Of a DNA stretch of 64,000 nt, positions 1-12,965 are shown piece by piece; position 1 is the stretch's first letter; each line of letters begins with the position of its first letter. The DNA is from Eupeodes corollae (Eukaryota; Arthropoda; Insecta; Diptera; Syrphidae): assembly GCF_945859685.1 (NCBI RefSeq), contig NC_079147.1, forward strand, positions 231,752,765-231,816,764, read 5' to 3'. A program made the translations under genes and the position numbers. A model generated the notes under the pieces. It saw only the letters and a program-made list of their open reading frames with translations. It searched no databases and was not told the origin of the DNA.

Positions 1-515
1 GATTGTGCTACCAAAGATGTCTTCTCTTCTTTGCTTGACGTTAAAATCTCCTAAGACAATTTTAATGTCATAGCCAGGGCACTGCTCATATGTCTTGTCC
101 AAAAGCTCGAAGAATATGTCTTTGGTGTCTTCATCTTTCACCTCTGGTGGATGCCTTGATGCGAATTGTCGTGATGCGTGTCGTAGCCGAGGCTTGTTGG
201 TGCTTCGCAACTAAGGTATTTTGTACGTGGCCAGGAAGTCACCTCGACGGCACAACCCCTAACCTGGAGGGACAGATCCTTAGTATAACTCCAAGGATGG
301 GGAGCCGGATAAACCGCTCCTTACAGGCCTGAGCTCCGAATATGTCGAAGAAGCCCTATAAGATGTTCACTTAGTAGTAGGGAATTCCACCGCTGCCGTC
401 TGGATAAGGAGAGGTGCCTTAGTGAAAACACCTCTCCCCCCTCTCTCGTTTGCTGTCCCCAACAACTTTCCACTGGGGTTAGAACCCAATCTCCAGTTTA
501 GGTACTAGGCACCCG
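1..515 (-). mobile_element. RTE-like LINE, 5' part with endonuclease fragment
   Basis: Read on the minus strand, positions about 165 down to 1 translate to part of an APE-type endonuclease of the kind annotated as craniofacial development protein 2-like. The catalytic block reads IVLGDFNV, preceded by YEQCPGYDIK and DEDTKDIFFELLDK. Positions about 170 to 515 have no continuous frame and probably hold the 5' untranslated part of the same element, so the N-terminal endonuclease seems deleted at the join near 150-170. The element runs out of the left edge. The endonuclease is at or near the 5' end of the coding region, and the reverse transcriptase would lie outside the window. The same type of element recurs at 44733-46387, 46401-47930 and 48976-50111. 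Family is fairly sure; the 5' UTR extent is a guess. Confidence 0.6.
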
Positions 516-589
516 ATGTTCACCACGGGGAGGTGAGAGTAGGAGTTGATAGTTGTGTCCTCTTGAATGCAAATGTCAACCATTTGAAC

Positions 590-1930
590 ATCAAGGCATT
601 ACTACACTTTTTAATACTATCGGGGGAATACCACCGGGACCGGCTGAACAGTCATCATTCAACGCAGATAAAAGATCAAGGACCGTACTCTGTAGCACAG
701 CTTCATGTGACTACAGCTAGTTTGCGAAAAGGAGTGAAGATTATAAAAATATACTTCATCAACTTCCTTAGGGCTTTTAACAAATGACTTACGGAAATTT
801 GTTGCGAAAGCGCTACAGATATCAACAGTTGTATCTAATGAAAGGTTCTTGTAAGTGAAGAAAGCATATAAAAAATAGAAAGAGACTTAAATTGGTTAAA
901 GAGTTCAACATAAAAAGAGAAGTTGATTGGAGACATTGGAGTTTTGAGATATGTTTTCCGTGCCTTATTTTTTTTTGTTACTTAGTAAACGCAATTCTTT
1001 CGTGTACCAAAGTTTGTATTTCTTGATTTCTTTGGGTACATTTTTTGCAAAACAATAATTAAGGATCTTATAAAAAGGTGAAACTGCTTCGACAATGTTA
1101 GAAAATGCTAATGCATCAGCAATTCCAGAAATGGTTAAATCTTCACGACAACTGCAGGAAATAAGCTCTTCTGAAATCAAAATTATATAAGCAACAAAAG
1201 GAATTACTGTGATCAGTAAGACGATTACTTAAGTCAAAAAAAAATATCCAAATTGTGTAATATTTATCAATATTAGTAATTCCTGATCTAGATTCTAGAA
1301 CAAGAGTACTAATAGTGTCAGAAGAAAAGACTAAATCGAGAATTCGATTTTTTGAGTTTTTAATACAGCTTGTTTGCTGTAAGTCAGTAAGAAGGACTTT
1401 ATCGAAAAGAAATAGCTTCAAGGCAGGATTCGTCTTCGGATGGAATCCAGTCAATGTGTGTTAAATTAAAATCACATAGAAGTAAAATACTGGTGTCAGA
1501 GCTGGACAAATTTATAAGATAGCCTAATGTAAAGCGGAGATCGTTATAAACATACTCTAAACTTTTTGGAGGAATGAAGACGTTTAAAATGAAAATAGTC
1601 TTAGTGTGTATCATTATCTTTACACATACCAGTTCATTTGATAATTCAAATGGAAAAAATACAAAAGAAGAGAAACATGTATTTTTTACCGCTATGAGAA
1701 CATCTTCACCTAAATCCTTACCAACATGACGATCGTTTCTGTAAACTTCGAACTCTTGACCGAAAAGTTCTGTGAACGAAAACGAATACGTCGTGTGGAA
1801 ATGATTGGGAGTAAAGAAAAATGTCCCATCTTACGTTTTGGTAGAAGCCTGTTAAGTTTTTTGACTTGGTTTTCAAAGAAACAGCTTGTTTTTGACTTTG
1901 AGTAATTTGTTTGACTAAAGTCTCTGCGGG
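590..1930 (-). mobile_element. LINE A copy 1, broken (endonuclease to start of RT)
   Basis: A degenerate non-LTR retrotransposon on the minus strand. From the element 5' side (1900) it shows remnants of an APE endonuclease: EVYRNDRHVG-like sequence broken by a frameshift near 1720-1790, then VFIPPKSLEYVYNDL and ILLLCDFNLTHIDW (about 1610-1440), where the usual LLLGDFNL has G changed to C. A linker follows, then the start of the reverse transcriptase, SAGPDGIPP-like, at 620-660. The rest of the RT is absent. A sister copy at 10720-12600 aligns along most of this length, so the two together define one family. Clade is in the Jockey/CR1 group from the motifs, not resolved further. The right end abuts LINE B in the opposite orientation near 1930. 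Confidence 0.7.
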
Positions 1931-1934
1931 CCAT

Positions 1935-4630
1935 ATATTTGTGTTGCAATAAAGAACTGTCCAGTCTTAGGAAAATGACGAGGACAATTTTCAATATCTG
2001 CCACAAACATAAGTTTTACCAACCGTATAAAGACTCTCTTAAGGACTCCGCAAGGCTCAGCAAAGTTTTATCGAAGGAACATTGTAATCCTTCATTTCTA
2101 AAAAAGCCTGATGGAACCTGGACATCCTCTCTAGCCGAATCTCTTGATCTACTGATGAAGACGCACTTTCCGGGTTGCGAGAGTAATAACCCCCAATCGC
2201 TTGAAACCACAGAGCTAAACGTAGCTCATGTGGAGCAAGTCAATTCCGTTATAACCAGAGAAAATATTTTGTGGGCCATCAATACTTTTTCTCCTTATAT
2301 GTAAATCCCCAGGCATGGATGGCATACTGCCAGTTATGCTTCTAAGGTTGCATGATGTGGCAGCTCCACATCAAAGGATGCCTCCTTCTCAAACATGTGC
2401 CCATGTCGTGGAGACAGGTCATAGTAGTTTTTATTCCGAAAGTGGGTAGGCGAGGTCACGAATCCGCGAAGGATTTCAGACCAATAAGCTTAACATCTTT
2501 TGTGCTTAAAACCTTGGAGCTCATTCTTGATTACCATATTAGAGAAATCCTAGGTGGACGACCTCTCGAAAGCTCTTAGCATGCTTATCTTAAGGGCAAA
2601 TCTACGGAGACTGCCCTCCATGAGGTAGTGCGTACTGTAGAACATACAATTCATTATAAAGAATTTACTCTTGCCACCTTCCTAGACATAGAAGGTGCTT
2701 TTAACAACGTCCTTACAGAATTCATAGAAGAATCGCTCCTTAAGTTCGGTGTAGAAGACTTCATTCGAGAATGGATTATTTCCATGCTCAGTGGTAGGAA
2801 GATTCGAGCCATTTTAGGCAATACAATCGCAACAAAACACGTGAGTAGGGGAACACCCCAGAGTGGTGTCCTTTCGGCTCTTCTATGGCTTCTGGTCATG
2901 GATAAAATTCTCGTTAAATTAGAGAGATGTCAGCTTTAGCTCAGTCAGCTTTGAAGAAAGTTAGCAACTGGGCCACGAGTTGTGAACTAGGAGTTAACCA
3001 AAGTAATACTGAACTGTTGCTCTTTACCACCAAAACTAAAGTACCGCCCTTCACGCTACCTCGACTCAAAGGTCAAATCCTATCATTGTCTTCCAGTGCA
3101 AAATATTTGGGTGTTATACTCGACCCTAAACTAAACTGGAAACTAAATATTGAAGTACGGGTTAAGAAGGCCTGTGTTGCCTTCTACGCCTGCAGCGAAA
3201 CTTTCGGCAAAAAGTGGGGACTTTAGTCGAAGATGATTTTATGGACGTACACAGCCGTAGTACGTCCAATCCTAACATTTGGTTCGATTGTGTGGTGGCC
3301 TGCTCTTAGCAAAGCCTATAATAAGCTAAAGAAGGTTCAGAGAACAGCTTACGTGGGCACCACAGGGGGAACGCATACTTGCCCAACGGACACCTTAAAC
3401 GTTATTTTGGATCTTCTACCAATCGATCTTTTTATTAAATACATAGTTTCCTGCAGCGCTATTAGGCTGAAGGAATCAAACAGCTGGTTGTCAAAACCTT
3501 ATGGTCACAGCAACACAACGAAATTGATTCCCTCAGATATTATCTCGGTAGACACTGCCTACTGCACTCCTACTTTGAGCCTTAGTAAGGGTTTTAAGGT
3601 TATTTTCCCATCGAGAGAAGATTGGGAGGATGACATCGTGTCGATAGGTTTCGGCATAACCATCTTTACTGACGGCTCAAAGATGGAGTGCGGAGTTGGT
3701 TCTGTGATCTTTTCTGAGTCCCTAAATGTAGCCTAATCCTTTAGGCTTCCTGACTTTGCTATCGTTTTTCAGGCTGAACTGCTGGCAATGAGGGAGGCAT
3801 GTAAGATACTTAAACAAAACCCAAACCAAAACCGAAATGCGGCTTTCTTTACAGACAGTCAGGCAGCTGTCAAAGCCATTAACTCGGCCATATCCTCATC
3901 TAAATTGACCCAGCAATGTCGCGATGAGCTTGCGAGCCTGAATATTAACCTCGGTGTCACCCTGATCTGGGTTCCGGGCCATAGTGGTATTGTGGGAAAT
4001 GAACGGGCTGACGAGCTAGCCAGGCAAAGATCGGTCCTTCATAGCTCACTTGCGGAAATGGTTAACATTCCTCTTAGTGCTATGAAGGGTAAAATCTTTT
4101 TTATCAACCAAGCTGAATCAAACCGAAGGTGGAGAAATTTACCCAACTGCATTATATCTAGGAAGATATGGCCACCTATAACAAGGAATGCAAAGGATCT
4201 TCTATGCAGGCCAAGGCAAGACATAGCCAGGATTGTTGCGGTTTGTACCGGACATTGGCCTATAGGAGTTCTTGCAGAGAAGTTGGGTATCTCTTACAAC
4301 ACCTTTTGCCGAAGTTGTAGTGACCAAAGAGAAAGTGAAACGATAATCCATTTCCTCTGCAAATGTCCTGCTTTGGCAAACACCAGAATGAAATGGTTTG
4401 CAAAAGCATTCTTTCAAGAACTCGATGAGCTATCTGAGACAAAGATTAGAGACCTAATCTTTTTTCTCAATGCGACAAAATGGCTCTAACATAATCGCTA
4501 TGAAGCTTCTCTATAAATCTATCCCTTTCAATCAAAGGTCAAACGAGTTTTTGGTATCAGAACGGCGCACTACAGCGCTAATTCGATCTCAGGCTAGGTT
4601 GCCTTGAGATCGCCATTTCTACCTACCTAC
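1935..4630 (+). mobile_element. LOA-like LINE B copy 1 (RT plus RNase H), disrupted
   Basis: A 5'-truncated LINE ORF2. In order: the connector before RT (LSSLRKMTR, ARLSKVLSKE), RT blocks SPGMDGILP (2308), DFRPISLTSF (2475), FLDIEGAFNN (2678) and RGTPQSGVLSALLW (2848), thumb KYLGVILDPKLNWK (3100), YTAVVRPILTF (3247), RNase H with FTDGSKM (3665), QAELLAMREA (3770), FFTDSQAA (3845) and GNERADELA (3995), then a C-terminal CxxC...HFLCKC segment (4310-4375). The RNase H acidic residues D-E-D-D are all visible. The YADD box of RT is deleted at about 2927, frames shift near 2300 and 2930, and a stop lies near 3735, so it cannot be active. The 3' end is fixed near 4630 by comparison with copy 2 (53190-55227). 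An RNase H after the RT fits LOA or I-type clades. Confidence 0.85.
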
Positions 4631-7600
4631 CTTGGTTTCCGCTTTTGCAATTTGTTGTGTTCGCCTGTATATGTTTTTAAATAATTTTGCAAGAGTAGAA
4701 AAGCTTATAGAGCACCTGTTTTAAATGAGCGATATACATGCCTACTCCATTAAATCTAGTGGAGCATTAGTTTGCTGAATTGTTTGCTTGAACTAATAAT
4801 AATTTCTATCTGAGTACACAAAAAAGTATTTCATTAAATAAGCTTTATGATTCCCGTCGCTACCTCCCTCTCGGAATGATATGCCCTACACTATTCCCTG
4901 ACATTTTCAAAATAACACTACCACCATTCGAAATGTCTAAGTGAAATCCCAATGCAACATAATAAAGAGCTGTCAATCTGTCAAATCCTCTTATTTTACT
5001 TGACTTGCCTTAACCTACCCATCACTATCATTAACTACTGCTGCCCCTCAGGAACAGGAATGTCAATGTACACAAGTACAAATATATGTATATGTTTGTA
5101 AAGTATGTTGCAACTAAACATGACATAACGACACATATCCTATACGATCTGTTCCTTTGGGATAGAATGTGCAACCTAACAACAACAAGACATATCTGAA
5201 GCCAAACCTCAGAACTCATGAGCACTCAGTAGGCTCAATGCTTTGTCACATGACACCAACTGTGCATCAAAATCCATCACTATCAAACCTCTTCTCTACA
5301 AAGGTAGGCAACTACATACCATCATCTGTTTCCAAAACATGGATACAGATGATTGGAGATGCAGCAATGCTCTGGTTCAACCGCGTCGTTCTCCAAATTA
5401 AAAAGAAAAAAAAATCAAATTTCTCAACCAGGGACCAGAAAGAAGGGAAGTCACGAGATGCAAATGAAAATGAAGCTCTGCAGCTAAAATGATGATGATG
5501 TGAGAGGAACCCACTTTCTTCCCCGCACCAAATCAAATCCCAGATCTGCTCCCTCGGTCGGAGTAATATCGCCCATCCAATATGACTTCTTCGCCTCTGC
5601 TTGGTTCGCACTTGGAAATCATTGAAATGTGAACTTTTGTGATAAATTACTTTGCGGTCTTGATGTAGTTCAATATTATGGTGTGGCTCCCGCTGTTTGC
5701 TGTTTGCTGCTGGCTGCAGCTAAGGCTGTGTATCTGTTGTTTCGATTTGATTCGAATCCAATCCAATCCAATCCAATCCGAACCATTGTACGCGATCGAT
5801 GGAGAGCATCAGCCTAGCCTTCGTATGTTGATGATGATGATGATACTTTTTTCTTGGACTTTTTGCATTCGTTCCTCGTATAAGCCCGCAAACATTCCAC
5901 AAAGTGTGGTTGCAATTTCATTTCGGTTTTCTTCTTCAAGTAATTTATGTTTAGTTTGGATCAATTCGAGCATATTACCACCTTTTCAATCCAGTCGAAT
6001 GCAACTCAATAGAGGAAACCCTACATAAACATATCTAGGTACTTGCACCTACTTCTCAATAGAGGTGCTAGAAAGTTGTACAGCTTTTGTTTCTATAATG
6101 GTATAGGTATAAGTCTTTTTTTATTCGTATTATGTATGTTAGATGTAGATTGTTGCTGCTTCTATTGCATATAGTTTATGCCTATGCCTAGCCTCTAGCA
6201 GGTCTTAGCTAGAAGCTCGCACAGCAACCATCCGCACGTCATTCAACTCGAATGGAAAAATCTATTGAATTGCATTCTCAATGGGGGAATTCATATTGAG
6301 TGGTTTTCCACTGGATCCTTCATCAAGGGCCTCCTCTCTTCTCATCTATAGTGGTTATAGGTTACTTACTAATCAGTGGATTTGCATTTCCACCACATGA
6401 TGCAGATGTAGCCACAGCAGCATCAGAGGTGCACATTTTCTCTCGTGCGATTTTTTTAACTATAAAAAACACAAAAAAAAAACATGAACTCCTCATCCTC
6501 CTTATAACAACCTCAGCTTCATCGTACCTCCTGGGCTCTATTGAAATAAAGAATAAAAAAAAAATAATAACTGAAGAGTAGAGGAGCAAAATCAAAAAAA
6601 AAATACACAACTCAAGAAAAAGGGGAGAATAAATTGAAAAGAACTAAAAACTACCTCCAGGGATTATATTTAAATACTAAAAAAAAGAAAAAGTAAAAAA
6701 ATTCAAAACCAAACCTAAAGACATGCCCAACAACAACAACAATGGCATGGAGCCGTAAACTACAATCTCGTTATACGGAAAATTAATGTTTCAAGTTAAA
6801 CGAACCGAATGGAACTCCACCAGGAGGCTCTCCTCTCCATCATTTCACAGTCACAGAAGCTCCAGCATCTCTCTCTTTAACCATCCGCTGGAGTGATGAG
6901 GACCTACGACGGAAAGGTGCGGTAAGTTGGGATGCAATGCAGAACAGTGTAGAAATGACTTCGCTTGGAATATGAAACCATTTGGGCGGATGGTCAAGAC
7001 CAGTTCCAACTTTAAACTTAAACAAAAAACAAAAAAAAGTTGTTCCTCACTTTTGTTTCGTGTTTTTTTTTTTTTAGTTTTTGTTTTTATAATTCTCTTG
7101 TTTTACTTTCGATATGTGTTTTAAATTTTAACGATAAAGATTAGTTATGGTTTTCAAAAATAAATGCAAATACCAAAATAGGTAATTAGTGTGCAATGCG
7201 TAAAGTAAATCTTGGGGCCGTGTAAACGTTGTTCGGTTCTTTCATAAGATGATGCCATGCTTAGGAACGCTGCATCCCATATTTCGAAATCCATTCTTTT
7301 TTTTGAATCGTTTTTAACGAAAATACGAAGTAAGCCCCTAAATGAGCAATTACATGCGACTTTCTCTAGAACTTCGAACCTTGTTTAGGTTTTTGTGAGG
7401 AAAATGCCACTCATGGGTTTGTTTTTGGGTTCCTGATTCTGATTTAAGGTATCTTTATATACAAAATCAGAATTGGTAGCTAGGGTTATAAGATCTTGAA
7501 AAAAGATTGAGAAGTACTCGTAATATGTAAATTGCAGGTTATTTATGTGTTTTTCATTAGCTTTCTAGCTTCGTCTTGTGCCTTATTTTTGTGTGAAGTC

Positions 7601-7859
7601 CGATTAAATGAAATCCAAAATGATTATCACTTGGAAAATGTGATTACTGTTCTTGTTGCTTTTTTATTTTTCCTGATGCAAATGATAAGTTTTATTTAAC
7701 CGTAAATGGATTTTGCATTGCAATGCATAAATTACTAAATTTGTCTCCTTATATTACTCTTGTTATATAATTTTTTTCAAGTTTTTAAAAGAAGTGCTAA
7801 CTTAAAGGATTCGACAAAATTAAAAGTTTAATAGCCTTGGTTAAATGATGAATTCTTGA
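4631..7859. other. Spacer without recognisable gene
   Basis: About 3.2 kb of AT-rich sequence with many A or T runs (for example 5401-5420, 6470-6620, 7065-7080). It has a short AATCC run at 5755-5779 and a GAT run near 5830-5843. The open frames up to 116 codons overlap on both strands, have low-complexity composition and match nothing I recognise. It could be host intergenic or intronic DNA; no splice-flanked exon can be supported. Confidence 0.5.
5755..5779. repeat. AATCC x5 microsatellite
   Basis: Five perfect copies of the pentamer AATCC in a row, followed by AATCCG-like decay. Seen directly. Confidence 0.85.
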
Positions 7860-8400
7860 GAGTTCTCTGATAAGAGGTTGCATTTTGATTAGCCTGCTAT
7901 TTGAGCAGCTGTCACTTTTGATGCTGTCACATTTTGCCATTTGACAAGTAAAAGCTAAACCATCAGTAAAAAAGGGCTGGTTCAGACGAAATAGAAGGCC
8001 GGGTGCCAATAAATTGCCTTAAAATTAAGGTAACTTTACTGAATGTTCACTGGAAAGTTAGTCAAGAAAAATCTCACTAAAGCAGTGTTCACATGAACGC
8101 GACCAACGAACGACAAATGAATTACAAAATGTGAGTTTATATACGTTTGAAGACATATTTCCACACAAAGTTGACTATGAAGTTAGTCAAGAAAAATCTC
8201 CCTTACTATCAAAGGGCAGGTTAAGACGACATAAGAAATTTGAAAGTAAAGCAAGGTTCTAGTATTTGATTGGCCAGCTGTCAACGAATTGCCTTCTATT
8301 TAAGGCAAATTTATTGGAAAGTTGACTGGAAAGTTAGTCAAAAAAAATCTCCCTTTCTATCAAGTCAAGTCTACTTATGTCAAAATGACACTTGATCATG
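7860..8400 (+). repeat. Foldback/MITE family M, copy 1
   Basis: Non-coding repeat sharing modules with 19150-19935. It opens with TTTTGATTAGCC and GCAGCTGTCA, followed by a GGTTCAGACGAAATA-type motif (7980; again as GGTTAAGACGACATAAG at 8220). A block with core GGAAAGTTAGTCAAGAAAA occurs three times as direct repeats near 8050, 8180 and 8325. No reading frame is recognisable, so a non-autonomous DNA element is likely. The right boundary is uncertain, near the TGTCAAAATGACA motif at 8377-8390. Confidence 0.6.
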
Positions 8401-8871
8401 TTTCTTGATTCAACTGAAAGTTGAACTTTATTTTCTGCACAATTTCATTTGATGTTTTGTGAAAAAGGGTTTCTTGCCAATTGGAACTATCTTTAAAATA
8501 CAGAACACCAATCGTGTTGGACTTGTAGCTTGCCTGAAGTGTGTTTTGTGGACTATAATGTTTTTGGTAGTTTTTTTCATGATCAAAGAAGATAGAGGTT
8601 TTTGAAGCAAGGTTCCGAGTTTGAAATTTATGACACTTGAACAACTAACCGGTTGCCTGCTAATAATACATGGTTCGTGCTGAATAATTGTCCCGGATAT
8701 GCTGATGCTAAATAATTTCACTCCTATTTTAAAAGAGAATTCTGTGTCAATATCTACGAATGTCTTCAATTGTCTAGAAGAAGTTTCAAGTTCTTGATTC
8801 CCTCCAAATATAACTGGATGTTTCATCACCAAAGAGGATATATACAAATTGGTCGAATGCGGCTTTCCAGA
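8401..8871. other. Unassigned segment before LINE E
   Basis: A 139-codon open frame on the minus strand (8428-8847) resembles no family I know. Because LINE E ORF1 begins at 8872 on the plus strand, this segment may be the 5' untranslated part of that LINE or flanking DNA. No motif decides between these. Confidence 0.3.
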
Positions 8872-10430
8872 ATGAGTAGCAATAATAATTTAATTAAGTC
8901 TAACAAAACCAAACCTAATCCCAAACCTACTCCCAACAAAAATATTGAAACTAACTGGACTCTAAAAACACAAATCTTTCCAAACTTTTCTCTCTCTAAC
9001 CAACTTTCGTCCCTTAATCGGAAAACTTCTCCTACCTCTGTAAAGCCTCCATCCAAACGAGTTTCTTTTAACCCTTCTCATCTGGGTCTTGGCTTTTGCC
9101 CTCCGATGGTTGATGCTCCTGCTAAAACACCCGCGTATACTAATTTCATCCATTCTCACACCATAAACCCTACTTCTTCTTCATCAGTTTCCCAAGAACC
9201 ACAAGGATTCCTTAAACCAATGATCCCTCCAAATGTTAAGTTAACTTAACATTTATCTGAGGCCAATACTAATGATCGGTATGTTATGTCCAGTCTTAGA
9301 AACCGCAAAATCTACAATAATGTTCGTCTTTACCTAGCTTTCCTGCACGACAAACCAGATTCTGTTTGCTTTGAAGGTAAAATAAATACAAACATAAAGG
9401 TTTTAATCTCCCAAGAAGACCTCCCTACCAAACGTGATGCACTTATGGAAATATTCTTGCATTTTCATGATGGCCTTGAAATTTCTCCTCAAAAAGTGAG
9501 AGAAGACCTAACCTCTTTTGCGTCGTTTATCTATTCAAAACGACTATCTCATATCCAAAAATCCCGTGCAGATATGAAGAAATACTATCGCTCCTAACCT
9601 GAAGACCACTAAACCTAAATGTCTTAGCCTTTACTATCAAAATGTAAGAGGGTTTAGGTCTAAAACGTCTGCCGTCTTTAATAACTCCCAAAACCTTCCT
9701 TATGACATCTTTTCCCTTACCGAAACCAACCTCACGCCTGATATCCTTAGTACTGAACTCTTCACTAAAGACTATTCCATCTATCGAATGGATGTCTTGG
9801 AATATGCGAGTAATACACACGGTCGTGGTGTGCTTAGCTATCACTAGTAATTTTGAAAGTTCATTACTCCGTATTCCCACTTCAATCGAATTTGAAGGTG
9901 TATCAGCTAAGGTTACACTCCCTAAGTTTTGTCTTTTTGTTCTTTGTTGTTATATTCGACCAGCCCAACAAATTAAAGCATACCAAGCCGCTGGTAATGC
10001 TTGAACTAGTGCAACTTATTGATTTAATCATCGTTCTTGGAGACTTTAATATTCCCCATCTCAATTGGTCCACCTCAGATAATCATAAATCCTTCTTTCC
10101 AACTAACATCTCTTCTGAATCTGAATCGCTGTTCATTGATCGTCTGTCTGATTGTGGTCTTTTTCAACTAAATGGAGTACAAACTTTATGGAGAGACACC
10201 TCGATCTCATATTTTCATCTTATTGCGATAACTGTGTTGTCTCCGCGAGCCCTCACCTTCTCTCAACCTTGGATCGCTATCATTCTCTCCTTCCCCATTG
10301 AATTTGAAAACAACTTTTTTGAAATAGAAAATTACTGTTATGTTTTTCGTAGGGCTGATTTCTCCAAACTTAACAGTACAATAATTTCCAATTTACGCCA
10401 TTTAATAATTCTATTGTTTCTTGTATTGTA
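8872..10430 (+). mobile_element. LINE E: ORF1 and endonuclease part, disrupted
   Basis: ORF1 starts at the ATG at 8872 (MSSNNNLIKSNK), rich in N, K, P, S and T. It breaks at a stop near 9247 and resumes as MSSLRNRKIYNNVRLY (9286) to a stop at 9597, about 240 residues in all. There is no zinc knuckle, so its nucleic-acid binding role is inferred from position only. ORF2 follows at once with an APE endonuclease: YYQNVRGFRSKT (9629), LTETNLTPDI (9717), frameshifts near 9840-9990, then VLGDFNIPHLNW (10033). It continues as degenerate sequence to RADFSKLN (10351). No RT is present; the element stops near 10430 where opposite-strand LINE F debris starts. The endonuclease resembles LINE A but is not the same family. 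Confidence 0.7.
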
Positions 10431-10439
10431 AAACTGGTT

Positions 10440-10720
10440 TTCTGGAAAAATCTTAGTCTTTGGTGTCTTAACACTGGGCAAATACTTATAAAATGGAAGC
10501 AGTCTTCTTTTGCTTTCTTTGCAAGAGGGTTGCAGAGGGTACAGACTAGCGGGAAATTTCCGTTGTATGGACTGCCATTTTAAGTTAGAAGCTCACATAT
10601 GGATTTCAATATTATAGAGATTTCGAACAAAGTCTTCGTGTTTTTGAATTATGTTGTAAGTATGCTCCTTTAGTTGAGCCAAGTTATTCAATTCAATTTG
10701 GAGACGCGACGGAGTTTTTG
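10440..10720 (-). mobile_element. LINE F 3' fragment, degenerate
   Basis: The segment GGGCAAATACTTATAAAATG (10478 onward) closely matches 55450-55480 inside the LINE F copy at 55255-57010, in the same orientation. The upstream residues (LNNLAQLKEHTYNIIQKHED) match the NNLKEQLYRIIRKNED region of that copy. It is the C-terminal part of ORF2 with stops, with little of the cysteine/histidine knuckle left. Confidence 0.6.
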
Positions 10721-12600
10721 TTGTCATATACAATAATCAAATACACTAACGACTCGTTTTTTAGTAAAAGTTATCGTCTGGCATTTTAAAGGGTTGAGGG
10801 CAAGGCTATTTTTCCCACACCAAAATGTGAAACTATTAATGTCGGATAGGATCTGTTTTCAAGGTATGATCCAATCTAAGAAAAATGGTGGAAAACCAAG
10901 AGCTTTGAGTTTAAATAAAATTATTCCGTGGCTAAGTTAGTCAAAAGCTTTAGAAAAGTCAGTGTATACACAGTCAACTTCATAACCTTGTTCTAAAGCG
11001 TTTGGAAATATGTTTGAGAATGTGAGGAGATTAGTAACGGTTGACTTTTTTCACAAAACCATGTTGCTGTTCGCGAATGATATTTTTACTAAAAAATACA
11101 CTTTCACAAACATCTTGTTTAAACAATTTAGGAATGCAAGAAAGCTTTGCAATGGGCCTGTAGTTTGTTATATCCGCCTTGTTACCTTTCTTGAAAATTG
11201 GTGTTAGAAATGACTTTTTCCATACACTGGGAAATTTGCCTGTTTTTAGAGAAAGATTGAATAAGAACGTAAGGGGTTCAACTAAGGTATTACTACACTT
11301 TTTTTATACTATCGGGGGATACCATCGGGACCGGCTGAGCAGTCATCATTCAACGCAGATAAAAGATCAAAGACCGTACTCTGTAGCACAGGGATGTGAC
11401 AACAGCTAGTTTGCGAAAAGGAGTGAAGATTATGAAAATATACTTCATCAACTTCTTGAGGGCTATTAACAAATGACTCACTTAAATTTGTTGCGAAAGC
11501 TTTACAGATATCAACAGTTTTATTTAACGAAAGGTTCTTGTAAATGAATTTAACTGGAACATTTTTAGGATTCTCTTTCAAAGAGGTGCCCATATCAGTA
11601 ACATAACAAGCGTATACAAAATTAGAAAGAGACTTAAATTCATTAAATAATTCAACATAAATAGAGAAGTTGTTTGGAGACAGAGTTTTCCATGCCTTAT
11701 TTCTTTTGTAACGAAGTAAACGCAATTCTTTCATGTACCAAGAGTGGTTAAAGTTAGTATTTCTTGATTTCTTAAAAGGAAGATTTTTTTAAACAATTAT
11801 TAAAGATCTTATAAAAAATTGAAACTACTTCGTCAATATTAGAAAACGTTAAAGTATCAGCAATTCCAGAAATGGTTGAATCTTCAGACAACTGCTGGAA
11901 ATTAGCTCTTCTGAAATCAAAATTATATAAGCAATCAAAGGAATTACTCGTACTGTGTTCAGTAAGGTGATTACTTAAGTCAAACAAATGTGGAAGGAGG
12001 GGTGATATTTATCAATATTAGTAATTCCTGATCTAGATTCTAGAACAGGAGTACTAATAGCGTCAGAAGAAAATACTAAATCGAGAATTCGATTTTTTGA
12101 GGTTTTAATACAGCTTGTTCAGTAAGAAAGATTTTATCGAGAAAAGATAGTTCCAATTGTGAAGAAGAGAGAGAGGCTTCAAGGCAAGATGGAATCCAGT
12201 CATTGTGTTGCAAATTAAAATCGCCTAGAAGTAAAATATTGGTTTTAGAGCAGGACAAACTGATAACAAAGTCTAATGCTAAGGAGAGTTCGCTATAAAC
12301 AGACTCTAAACTTTTTGGAGGAATATAAACAATTGAAATAAAAATAGTCTTGGTCTGTACCATTATCTTTACACATACCAGAAGAGAAATATGTATCTTT
12401 TACCGCTATGAGAACACGTCCACCTAAATCCTTTGCATTACCAACATGACGATCATTTCTGTAAACTTCGAACTCTTGGCTGAAAAGTTCTGTGTCGGAA
12501 AAGCTTGAATTAAGCCAAGTTTCTGTCAAAACGAAATGATTGGGAGTTGAGAAAAATGTCAGCAGTTTTACTACGAAGCCCTTTTACGGTTTGGTACAAG
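10720..12600 (-). mobile_element. LINE A copy 2: endonuclease and partial RT, disrupted
   Basis: From the element 5' side: YQTVKGLRSKTADIFLNS (12600-12550), LTETWLNSSFSDTELFS (12530-12480), VYRNDRHVG (12460), LGGRVLIAVKDTYFSS, then IVYIPPKSLESVYSEL (12340) and ILLLGDFNLQHNDW (12250), a good APE catalytic block. A long linker follows. RT begins at DCSAGPDGIP (11335), then FKKGNKADITNYRPI (near 11200), HGFVKK (near 11060), VDCVYTDFSKAFD (near 10980) and a decayed tail. The SGVPQG and YADD boxes are deleted near 10860. Stops and frameshifts occur throughout. Its 5' end lies inside a pogo-type transposase frame at 12600, so it is younger than that fragment. Clade in the Jockey/CR1 group. Confidence 0.75.
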
Positions 12601-12965
12601 AGGGCAAGCCACTTTTTACCCGGTTTGTCGTCCTTAAACAGAGTGGCTCGCTTTTCGTTCCTAACAATTTTTTGAAGAACATCTAACAGCTCATTTATTT
12701 TGTGTGGAAACCCGCACTTGGCAATATTTATAAGCCATTCTACAATTTTGTTTTCCTCATTTTCTGTTAAAACGGTAGACGGACCTATTCGTTTGAGCCC
12801 ATCTTCACTCCCATCTTCACTCCTGCCTTTAATTTAATCGTAAAGTGCTGTATTGGGTACACCAAACTCTCTACTTGCTGTTTGGAAGCTTATCTTCTCT
12901 TCCCGAATTTTTCTTAATGCACTTGATAAAAAGGCTTCAGTATAATTTTGATATCTCCTTTTCAT
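12600..12965 (-). pseudogene. pogo/Tigger-type transposase, N-terminal fragment
   Basis: From an ATG at 12965 (minus strand) the frame reads MKRRYQNYTEAFLSSALRK, then ISFQTASREFGVPNTALYD. This is a pipsqueak-type helix-turn-helix as found at the N-terminus of pogo and CENP-B-like transposases. One TAA stop interrupts it near 12836. It continues as TVLTENEENKIVEWL, CGFPHKINELLDVLQKIV and PGKKWLAL, the second CENP-B-type DNA-binding domain. The frame ends at LINE A copy 2, which has cut the gene. The expected DDE domain is not seen on the far side of that LINE. A 12-base duplication encodes GSEDGSED between the two helix-turn-helix domains. Family assignment rests on the two-domain order; a domesticated jerky-like gene is a less likely alternative. 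Confidence 0.75.

Noticed and set aside
8428..8847. A 139-codon minus-strand gene
   Set aside because: No ATG context, domain or neighbour supports it; it lies where a LINE 5' UTR may be.
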